A stretch of 64,000 nt of DNA from Sanderia malayensis (lineage: Eukaryota > Cnidaria > Scyphozoa > Semaeostomeae > Pelagiidae), in NCBI GenBank assembly GCA_013076295.1, contig RQOL01000531.1, positions 868,001 through 932,000 on the forward strand, in the 5' to 3' direction. Below are positions 47,890-58,200 of this stretch, in pieces; the stretch's first letter is position 1; the number at the start of each line of letters is the position of its first letter. The notes under the pieces were generated by a model. That model was not told the origin of the DNA, did not search any database, and saw only the letters and a program-made list of their open reading frames with translations. Made by a program: the position numbers and the translations under genes.

Positions 47890-50800
47890 TTAAGATTTAA
47901 ATCTTCCTTGCATAGTGTTTTGATACATTGGCGCTTGCATTGGCATACGCATACCCATTGTCTGATTATAATTATACTGCATTGTTCCCATTTGCATGCC
48001 ACCATGCATCATTCCAGCCTGACTCCCCATCATACCTTGAACCTGTGGGTTCATTTGCATCGGGGCTTGCATCATACCAGTGCTTCCACCGAGATTCATT
48101 GCGCCCATGCTACTATTCACATTGGCCATGTTTGACACAGGCATGCCCTGCATCGACATACCGCTGGCCATGACGGGCATTTGTTGTACTTGTTGTGGTT
48201 GTTGGGTGTACATTGTTGATGTTGGTTGCATGAATTGGCCTTGCTGCTGTTGGGTCATCTCTCTCATTGTTGGCTGTATCGGCTTGTCTTTTGTTGAGCC
48301 GGGACTCAAAGTGTCCAGACTGATGTCCAAACCAGTGTTGCTCCAAAGTGTCGATTTTTGCGAAGTCGTCTATGGAAGAAAAGTAAACATTTGCTCATAT
48401 GCCTCCAAGTATGTTAGTCTATTAAACATTTAAAATAAATAAATGTATAAATGGATAAGTGGAGAAACATTTACTACAACGAAGAATGCAAAACCCGAGC
48501 CTCACAGCCGCAGTCAACGCATATAGTTTTTTAGCGTTATTTCATTATTTACAGCTTTTATATTTCCTCTCCTTGCCAAAAATACTTCCATCAAACAATA
48601 TACAAACAAAAACAAAGTACAAACATGAAAATTAAACATTAAAATAGACAAACAGTAGATAAAAATTAGCACAAAACATACCGAGGTTTTGGCTTGTTGT
48701 TGTTGTTGCTGGGGCTGTTGACTAACTGACATGGTGTTAGAGGCTTGTCGCTGATTGGTGTAGGTTTGTGACATGCTGGACATCTGGGGAGAAGTGGGTT
48801 GAAAAGGTCGTTGCTGTTGCATGTTAAATCCTTGTTGGATGCCAACATTTTGCTGTGAAGTACCTTCACTAAGTAAATCCAAATCCTTCAAAGAAAAGTA
48901 AACAATATATCATATATTCCCACACCTGCAAATTAATATTAGCTTCTACTATCGACTATTAAACTATTGCATCAAGTTTTGCGATTATCGAGTATCGTCG
49001 ATATATCAAAAATCCAAATAAAAGGAACCTAGCTATAACTTGTTTCAGCTAACAAGACGTCGCGATTTTCAGGGTCGAACAAACTGAAGCATGAAATAAC
49101 CAGGTAAAAACTAAAGGACATAGGAAGAATATTTGATACGTGAAAGAATTTTAGGTAAACTCTGGTTGATATGCTCATGTGAAATTTTTGGTTAATTGGG
49201 GGTTTTAATTTGCTTTTAAGATGAATGCTTCAAGTTTGAGCCACGACAGCTCAAAATCTCATTCTGTTGTACCTCTCACACACTCAAGGCTCAAAAGTAA
49301 TACTTCAGAGTGAGATATTTCCGAGGGATAGAGCGAGCGATAACTTTATGTAGTGGAACTTGCTTTTACCTGTAAAGTAGATGACGATTGACTTGAAGTT
49401 GGAGCAGCTGGGGCTGGAAATGCGCTGAAGTCACCAAAATCTGAATCATTCGACGCTTGCTCTTGTAGTGGTTGCTGCTGTGCAGTGGAAGTGAAGGCTC
49501 CAAAATCAGCAAAGTTGCCATTGTTAGAAGCCGTAGCTGTTGAAGAAAAGCAAACAGTTCTTGTTCATAAATCAACCAAACGTGGTATGCAAAGATCGAG
49601 GAGCAGCACGAAATAATATACACAGTGCAAACAGTGTATTACATCTTGAAAATTTGCTTTCAAATACATGAACAAGCTATGAAAAACTTATAGTTGGGGT
49701 ATTTTGAGTTCAAACGTAGTTGAATCTTGACGCAACAAGCTTTGTAAGGTACCAAAAAATACTCTGCCATACATAGGGCATGATCGAGAGTAAATTCTGC
49801 TATAACGAAGCAGTCCATGAAACCAAACCTGCAAATCGTTATCCCAAGAAACTCCTTACATGCAAAGTTCGTTATATAGGAGCTTCTCTGTACGCAAGTT
49901 ATTCGCTAGATGTTTCATAGAAGAATTTTCCCCAAGTTTATATTTTGCCAAATAGACAAGGAAGTATGTTTTGTTTCTCCTAAAGCTCCCGATACCAAGA
50001 ATTCACTGTATGGTTGATTGACTTCCGAGCTGATTCATTCCAGCCCTCTTACAGCTTAAATAGCCAACTAATGACATGTTACGCTATTACACTGCTATAC
50101 GTTGATACGCTGTTACGCGAAAATTTGTGGAAACTAACCGGTGGCCGGAGCAGCACTTGAGAATCTACCAAACAAATCTTCACCTTGGTTACCAACCACA
50201 TTTGTCGGCAAAAGAGGCGGGTCGGTGGGTCTCATCAAATCAACGAGGTCATTCAGAGCGGAGGCTTGTGGCTGGGCAGGCGTCGCTGGTTGACTGGCAA
50301 CAGCGTTTAGGTTGGTCAGCGGTTGCTGTGGTGCTTGCCTAAAACCATTCTGCGACGGTTCTGATGACGAAGACGTTTGAGCCACGCCGATCAACGTGGC
50401 CGCAGCTCCAAGGTCGATCTTCTTGACGGGTTTCCGTGCGGCCGCGGTGACCGACGGCTGGGGCTGCGGCTCCTTGACGTCCGAAGATGTATCGGAGGTG
50501 CTCGATTTGACGGAACGATACGAAAACGAGTCTTCCTCGTCTTTCTCCTCCGCAATTTCTTCACCGTCTTCTGGTTCGTCCTTATAGTCACTGCCGTAAA
50601 CAATAGCATGCGTCAATTAGGGGAGATCAAAATAAAATACCCCATACAAAATTGACTAGGGTGGGAAGAAAGAAAAGCGACTAAACGCACGGCGGACAGA
50701 ATGTTAAACAAACTATAATTAAATCTTGATAAGTGAAATATGCCAGGAAATGGAATACAAGAGGAATACATTAGTTAACGAATTGACGAGAGTTCGAGCT

Positions 50801-53800
50801 AGTGCGGCTCGAACTTGATTAACACACAAATAAAGTACGAGTAGAAAGAGACAGAAAAATGTCTGAAGAGATTGAGGGATTCAGATTTTTACTTGACTTA
50901 AAGAGCTACAACTGAGATTTTTGCCTTATAACAGACCAGTTAGTCTGTTTCTATAGCTGTAGATTGTTTATAATACTGAAAGCAGAATAGAAATAAAAGT
51001 CAGATGAGTGTAGAATTTGACAAACTTACTTTCTACCACTTCCTCTGTCTTTATAATCTTTGTAATCCCTTTTGCCCGGTCTCAGCTCTCCAAGCTTCTG
51101 GCCTATTTTGTCTTTAAACTCCCCTAGTCTACTTCTGGGTTGAAAATCACTGTTGTTCTTGTCGAACGAATCAAAGTCATCTTTTTGTTTGTTAAGATGG
51201 GTCCTTATCATAACGGTCACCTAAAACCAAAATAAAAGCATACTTGTTTCTGATGGATTATATATTTTAGCAATTATCATGCAAGAGTGGTAACCTCCTA
51301 GGAGTTGAGCAAATTTATGAGGGTCGGCTCCCGCTACCTTCCCTCTCCAATGATCGTTTCCGGGGGTCAGGTGTGCGTTTTAACCCACGATTTTTGGCGT
51401 GTGAGCCCAAACACATTAACCACTAGACCACGGCGTTCTAACTAATCATATCATGCTTGTCAAAATTACATTTATATGTATACATATTTACATGTATGTT
51501 AAAGTATCATAATAATATAAATCCAGCAGCAATAAGTCGACAATCAATAAATATAAATAAATCGAGCTCCTTAATGACCGTTGATAACTCGAACTCAAGT
51601 TGCCTCGAACATGATTCGCATTCCCTGCTAGAATTAACGACGTTTGCTGTGTTTCTGCATTCGAATAAAATGAAAAGTTCACGCAAGTATAACAATTCTA
51701 CTTACTGTAAAAACCATCGGAGACAAGATTAGAAGAGAGACCAACATATTTTTCTCGATTTGCTTTGCTCGTTTTCTTTCCGATCTCAGACGCTCATTAT
51801 CTTGGACAAAATCGATTAGTTCCTTGACTTTGTGACGGACTAAAATCACAAAACAGAAAATATTTCACTAAAATTGCATGTTTGCGCGTCATTAAACATT
51901 CGTGGGCAGCTGCCAAAATGTAGAGTAAACAGAACAGCGCATAATAAAGGAGAATAATGTCGAGCAGAAGAGTACAGCAGTGTTAACTTAAAGCAGTGTA
52001 ATGTAGAAAAGTGTAGCTTACAGCAATGCATAGTATAAAAGTGTAGCTTAGCGCAGTGCATTGTAAAGCAATGTACAAAAGATATACGCAGTGCAGAAAA
52101 ATGTGGACATAGTACAACAGAGTAGAAAATGCAGTAATGATACTGGATTTGAATAAATCACAAATAGAAATCCACAAGTAGGACTTGCCATTTAAACCTT
52201 GATCTTTTCCTGCTTCATCGAGACATTCATAGTTTTCCAGCTGTCTCATGTCATATAAATGATCCCGCGTACTTGTTACAACTTTTTCAGATCCATTCTC
52301 AAAGAATAATGGAGAACAACAAAGACTAAAAAAGAAATCTCTCATTTTACAGCAGCATGACTTTTTAAAAATAGTTTAACCATGGATGTTGCACTACTAT
52401 TACTACTGCTATCACTATTACTATAACTATTACTATAACCATTACTATTACTATTACTATAACTATTACTATAACCATTACTATTACTACTACTATTACT
52501 ATTACTATTACTGTTACTGTTACTATTGCTATTACTATTACGACTAAAACAACTAATACTACTGTTACTACTACTACTAAAACTACAACTTCAACAGCTA
52601 CTACTACTATTACTGCTACCATAACTACTATTAGTAATACAGTTGAACCTCAATAAGTAAACTACCGCTTAAGTCGAACTCCCCCGATCTCGATCATTTT
52701 TGTATTTCCCTTGGTTCTGTATGCTTTACATGTGAACCTCGATAAGTCGAAGCCTCAATAAGCCAAACAAATGTTTTTTGCCCTCGGGAGTTTGACTTAT
52801 CGAGGTTCAACTGTATTACTAATATTATTACAGATAAAAGTAGAAAAACATGATTTCACATGAGCATATCAACCACAGATAATCGCAAATGGCACTCTTA
52901 CTTTGTATGTCCTTCTCCAATTTTTCTTTTCCATCAACATCCGTTTCCAGAGCATTCCATGACTTCTGGGAAATGTTCATACATGAATGTGAACTTTGCA
53001 ATTTCATTCATCACAGACCCATGGGGGCCCCATTGGTCGTCATTTGTCGCTTCTCTGACTTTCGATTCAACTTCAGAATAATTCATGACCACATTAGTCC
53101 TAGAAACGCATCATACAGGAATAGATACTCTGTTATCTTCTACTCACACTGTACTGCATCACTCAATACAATACAGAAAGCCTTTCTAACAATTTCTTAA
53201 TACAGTAAAACCTGCATATCAGTGCAAGTTTCCCATCCAGTCTATTGTTAAAAACAATAGGCTATTATTTTTTCTATTGTTTTGAGCAAAAACACAAACC
53301 TGGATGTTCTTAAATTAATGGTTCTCATTTGTGGATTTTACTGTATAAGATTGATAATGTTTTAGGCTCCATTCTTAGTTCCTTAGTTCTTATTTTTGGA
53401 AGCCACTAGAAATTTATTGTAGCTTCATTTGACAACTTGTTTAAGTTTTTAAGTATGTTGACATTGTTGCTTAGCATTTGTATTCTGTAGAATATCTGAA
53501 GCACAGTGTCCAGTGAGGTATTAATTTCACAACTGGAGGATAAAGCAACATTTTCATCTTTGAGAATCTTAGCACAAACCAATTCATTGCTTGGGGGCTA
53601 TTGGTTGTGACTCTGACCTCAAAATTGCTTCCAAATTATATGCAATGCAAGTAAAGAATAAATTCTTAATGAAACAATATCGAAAGACAGACTTTAAAAC
53701 AGTGGATCGCCAACAAAAGATTGGAATAAAAATCTTTTTTTCATTAGTTCGCTGATGACTGAAGCCTGAAGGGCAATTACCTAAGTAAACGTTCGCAAAG

Positions 53801-54078
53801 TGGTTTTGCATTGCATTCCAAAGTAAATTTCAAATATATATCCTCTCTTAATTAATTAGTATAATTAGTGAAATCTCGGCATCATGTGAAACGGATTTTA
53901 CGAAAATCAATTAATAAATCACGGGTAAGATTAATGCCTCGTCAACAAAACAATTAGACGGTGTGACAATTTATGGTACGATCAAATTCAGATCTGATCA
54001 CATAGGATACCGACACACATGCTGGCCTAGACGGCACAATACTTACATTTTGTCCTGAATTTCTCGGAATTTCCACAT
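47890..54078 (-). CDS. CLINT1: CLINT1/epsinR-like clathrin adaptor (9 exons, with apparent indels)
   Basis: Exons: 54078-54047, 53099-52902, 52325 (or 52297)-52189, 51839-51706, 51220-51030, 50590-50139, 49536-49370, 48885-48682, 48369-47890. The ENTH domain starts MWKFREIQDKMTNVVMNYSE and includes VREATNDDQWGPHGS, NGSEKVVTSTRDHLYDMRQL and HKVKELIDFVQDNERLR. The tail has KIDLGAAA, then FADFGAF and SDFGDFSAF (gamma-ear/GGA-type binding motifs), polyQ and a Met-rich end with ISLDTLSPG. EpsinR binds phosphoinositides and clathrin/AP-1 and sorts SNAREs between TGN and endosomes. The intron after 52189 uses a GC donor. Family-like sequence changes frame at four places (near 52956, 52297-52325, 51749-51753, 51191-51200), so the gene is either mis-assembled or decaying. 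Downstream exons are clean. Confidence 0.88.
51300..51440 (-). mobile_element. tRNA-derived SINE-like element in a CLINT1 intron
   Basis: On the minus strand the tRNA-like head covers 51437-51365, with an A box (GTGGTCTAGTGGTTAATG) and a decayed B box (GGGTTAAAACGC). The tail runs to about 51300. The head resembles tRNA-Glu/Asp-type genes but has no good cloverleaf, so it is a SINE or a tRNA pseudogene. Confidence 0.55.
51925..52130. repeat. degenerate GTAGA(A/G)CAG-type repeat in a CLINT1 intron
   Basis: Loose tandem copies of a 12-22-bp motif (GCAGTGTAATGTAGAAAAGTGTAG-like) fill this part of the intron. The same motif recurs in several introns of the neighbouring vinculin-like gene. Confidence 0.6.
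52385..52640. repeat. ACT/ATT trinucleotide microsatellite
   Basis: About 250 bp of (ACT)n with ATA, ACC and GTT variants lies in the CLINT1 intron between 52325 and 52902. The minus-strand valine/isoleucine open frame over it is not a protein. Confidence 0.9.
52640..52813. mobile_element. pogo/Tigger-like MITE with TA target duplication
   Basis: It begins CAGTTGAACCTCAATAAG and ends CTTATCGAGGTTCAACTG, flanked by TA at 52638-52639 and 52814-52815. The ends match well-known pogo/Tigger termini. Confidence 0.75.
53203..53343. mobile_element. pogo/Tigger-like MITE with TA target duplication
   Basis: It starts CAGTAAAACCTGCATATCAG and ends GTGGATTTTACTG, with TA on both sides. It lies in CLINT1 intron 1. 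Confidence 0.65.
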
Positions 54079-54310
54079 CTTGGCTGAAAATCAAAGCTTC
54101 AAAAACCAACCTATTCCTTTTTAGTGAAAGACGAATGAATCTATCGGACGACGCAGTCCCAAAAACAATGCAACAAGCCAGAGTAACGTTGATCGATCAC
54201 TGCTTTTCTGGTTACGTTGACTCGAAGCAAAATGGCCGATGCATGAAAAAGACTGGAACTCAGTCAAGATTTTCTTTTGCGAAATTTTTTCATCATCAGG
54301 GTGGAGCTTA

Positions 54311-54318
54311 TGACGTCA
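54311..54318. promoter_or_regulatory. CRE-like TGACGTCA palindrome upstream of CLINT1
   Basis: An exact TGACGTCA sits about 235 bp upstream of the CLINT1 start codon. CREB/ATF proteins bind this sequence in animals. Use at this site is inferred only from position. Confidence 0.4.
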
Positions 54319-54793
54319 TGACAAGTCATTCGGATCAAATGACATTGTATGATGAAGCTATGGAATTAGTGGGGAATTTCTGCTGCACTGAAGCATTTCT
54401 CGCAGATCGCCTGCAATGACTGGCAGTGAATGGTTTTATTCCACATAAGAAGCAAAAGTAAATGGATACTGCAAGGTGAATGTCCCAGGACCTACATTGC
54501 CTGTAAATTACCACATAATTATTATCATTACTATTCGATATATCCTGTGTCTGATACGATAACTTAGTTAACTTGGTAACTTAGCTTTCGAAAGCACTTT
54601 ACTTTTATCAAAAATTAATGCTAACATTTTTCTAACTTTTATTTTAATCATGCATGTGTCTCAAAAATATAATGGCTAGAGGAAATGAAGTTACAAAACT
54701 AGAAATCATTATCATTATTAATATCAAATGATGTTCTCGACCGTTTTTGATTCAAAACCTCCCTTTAAAAGCGCATTGATTATAAAAAATATA

Positions 54794-54980
54794 CAGTGGA
54801 ATCCCGCTATAACGAACTCTGTAGGGACCGAGAAAATCGTTCGCAATAGCGGGAGTTCGTTATACAGAAGGGACATTTTTGCATGAAGAACTACTTCCCA
54901 GAATCCAAGGGACCGGAGTTTTAGTTCGTAATAGCGGGAAGTTCGTTATAAACGGGGTTCGTTATAGCGGGATTCCACTG
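54794..54980. mobile_element. pogo/Tigger-like MITE with TA target duplication
   Basis: It starts CAGTGGAATCCCGCTATAAC and ends with the exact inverse (GTTATAGCGGGATTCCACTG), flanked by TA. An internal second inverted pair (AGCGGGAGTTCGTTATA) gives a long foldback. Confidence 0.8.
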
Positions 54981-55257
54981 TACATAAAAATAAAGTATAA
55001 CATAGAGTATATCATGGTTTATAAATAAATTAATTTCATTTAGTTTTGTATACAAAAAAATGACAGTTCTACAGGGACAATGAAGCCATTGAGTACCAAA
55101 AGAATGTTCCCGCAATATTGATAAAAATAACACTAAAGCATCCCCTCTTACTTCAAAAGGTGCCCCCAAAGGTGCCCCCAATCGGCGTCCACGAAGTTCC
55201 AATAATGGAAACATATAGCGAGTATAAAAGTAGAGAAGCTAAAGATGAAATATATAA

Positions 55258-58200
55258 TTACAGGTCAGCTATGGATAAAACTGGACTATTGGCAGAAATT
55301 TTCAAACCGAGGTCGTTAGTTGGCGCATTGTATGCCTCCATTGCACGCTGCCAGTCTCGCTTACGTTTCCATTGGAGCGTGAGAGCAGCACTTTTGCTTT
55401 GAAAGGTTTTATTACTAGTAGAATCGTCTCCATCTTTCTTAAACTATGCAAAATAATATAAACAAAATAAGAAGGACTTTTCACGACAGATTGCATCAGC
55501 CATTTTAAAAAGTTTAATAAAAAGTTTGGTAACAGTATCAGCTTGAAGTGAAAAAGACTTCTTTGAGACATGGGTGTTATTAAGTCCACAACATAAGGAA
55601 ATCAGAATAAAGGACATTATTGGTGCATTTTTACCTTAACCGATGCAGCCTCTATTGCTCTGAGAGTAGCAAGTACGTATCTCATGAGGTTTTCAGCATT
55701 ACCTATCAGCATTGCATCGGCCTGAAAGTTCAATGGAAAAAAGTAGAGACAATTAAAATCAGGTAACGGAGTGGAGGGCAAGGGAAAGGAAAAAAGGAAG
55801 GAAAGAAAAGGCAACGAGAAGAAAGGAAAGAAAAGAAAAGTAAAGGAGAAAAAAGGAAGAAAAGTCAACGAGAAGAAAGGACGGAAAGAAAAGGAAAAGA
55901 TGGAAAGTAAAGGAAAAAAAGGAAAGAGAAATAAAGTAAAGTAGAGCAAATTTTACCGTTTCATCGTCAGGAGTAGCTGCCTTGACAGATGCAATTATTT
56001 TCAACTGTGTGCTGATAGTTGGCACAAGTTCAGCATAATGCATAAGATTCGCCTGACACCTACAAAAAAGAAATCATAAAATAAAGCCAAAGTTGATTAA
56101 ATTTCTACTTATCGATGAAGCAGAAAATTTAAAGAAATTCCAGGTTACAACTGAAGATAAATCATAAAGCAAGTCAAATGACCAAAGAATAAAAATATCA
56201 CTCCAGAAATATCATTATTTTACTTTCCTTGATCTGCTCTAAATAAAACCTTCGACTAAAAGAGTGATATTGTCTATCTACACCACTTACGTTTCGTCTA
56301 AACAATGGTCAGCAATAATGATGGCAAATTTTGCTATCATCTTCGCGTTAGCTGCTATTGCTTTGGCCGTGTTGATGAAATCTACCTTGCTCTACAATGA
56401 AAGGTCGCAATGAAAGCATTATAAGACATATACAGTGCAACGAGAAATGAAGTATCAATTATAGTTAGAAACTGTAACCATATCTACAACTGCTATAGCT
56501 TCAGCTATAACTGAAACTAAAATCAAAAATCCATGTTGAACCTTGTGAAAATTAATATCTATACAATGAAACTGAAAATAAAGTTACCCTGAGATTCCCC
56601 TTTCCTCTGGCGTAATCAGCCATGTGAAGCATTTGATTGCTCATTTGTTTCACGACTGTTATAATCGAGTTGCCCTCTTCCTCCCACTTCTCTACTTCTC
56701 GACGTAAAATCTCGGCTGCAGCCTACGAGGCAACACAAACAAAAATAAACCAGCAATACTCAAAGAGAAAGAAGTTATACCTAATAAACATTCGGCATTC
56801 AACTGTTGACAGTGTGACGTAAACAGTCCTAAACTCGATCAATACAGATAGTATAGATAGAGATATCATTTCACATACACATCATCGCATGGAATGTAAA
56901 ACCTAGTTCAAGTACCGTAAATCCTCGAATAAGCCCCCACCTCCGTAATACGCCCTCCCTCAAATAAGCCCCCATCCTGATAATCATTTGCAAGGAAATT
57001 GAGTCCAAGTTTCCAGACATTGAAGTTGTTCAGTGAATGTATTGCAAGTAGCAGCAAGTTTAAACCAATAATATTATTGATTGGCTGCATCGTATAGCTT
57101 TTATTTTGCTTAACATTGAACAATAATCAGGCTAAAATTTTGTTTTTGCAAATAATCCCCCGGGGGCTTATTCGAGGATTTACTAACGGTATGCAACATA
57201 CCGCGATTGATTTCGATATTTTGGACTCTTCATTTGAAAGAAACGATTGTTTCATTGTCTGCCTTTCCAGGGGGGCATCGGGTAACAGCATGTCTTGTTT
57301 GCTGTTTTGAGCATCATGAAAATTGTTGCTTTTGACAGCCCAGTTGTTCACATCTCGTGCTGCTGGGAAGGCGCGTCTTTGCTTCTCAATGAAGATCTCT
57401 GTATCTTGGGTTTGAGAGCTGCAAGATCTCGTTGATATACTGGACGACGAAAGAGGTTGCAAAACATTTTCACTTTCATCTTCCTGCATTGCAATACCAC
57501 AGCATTAGGCTAACATAAAGCAGTATAAAGCAACATAAATAATGTAGTCAGTATAAAGTAGCTTAAAACAGAAAAGAGCATTTTAAAACAGTAACAGTAT
57601 ACAATAGTATAGAGTAATATAGACGTACAGCAGTATAGTGCAGAGTAGGGAAGTGTAAATGAGTGAAAAAAGCCATTGTAAAATGGATGGTAAATAGGTT
57701 GATTAAAACTATAAACATTAAACGTTTTGGTTATCGAAAGCTCACTTCTTTTAAACCATCTTCAAACTGTTTGAAAAAATTAGCCTCTGCTGATTCGATC
57801 CTCGGAGACGAATCTGAGATCTATAAGATGAAAATAAAACATCTCAAAATAATCCAAATCGGGCCAAAGCAGTTTCAAGGATAGTAAAGCATAAATTAGA
57901 GTTGGAAAGGAGAGTAGAGCAGATATAAGCAGTGTGGAGGAGAGTAGAGCAGATATAAGCAGTGTGGGGGAGATTAGAGTGGAAAACAGCAATGTAAAAG
58001 ATTGAAAATGAAGATGAAGAAGTGGAAAATGAAGATGAACACAAACAAAAGAGAAGAGAAAAGCAGCGTATCTTTAAGGTGGATGCTTACTAGATCAGTA
58101 TCTCTAGACAGAGGATAATCAACTGCACTGCTGAGAACGCTGTCTTCATCAAGGCGTAGATCATCGCCACGATAATAACTGATATGTTCAATAAAGGTCG

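Larger units (their letters stand above)
54079..55257. other. CLINT1 upstream region and 3' flank of the vinculin-like gene
   Basis: The CLINT1 promoter should lie just right of 54078. It holds a CRE-type palindrome at 54311-54318 and, farther out, a MITE at 54794-54980. The 94-codon plus-strand frame at 54135-54419 has no family features and probably overlaps the CLINT1 promoter by chance. Sequence right of 54985 is the likely 3' UTR side of the vinculin-like gene. Confidence 0.45.

Noticed and set aside
52365..52622. Val/Ile-rich 85-codon frame
   Set aside because: It is the translation of the ACT/ATT microsatellite.
54135..54419. 94-codon plus-strand frame upstream of CLINT1
   Set aside because: No recognisable features; it overlaps the likely promoter and 5' flank, and includes the CRE palindrome.
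55302..55589. Minus-strand 95-codon frame over the last vinculin-like exon
   Set aside because: Another frame spliced at 55437 continues the conserved tail (LTLQWKRKRDWQRA) and keeps the phase; the longer frame is a shadow.
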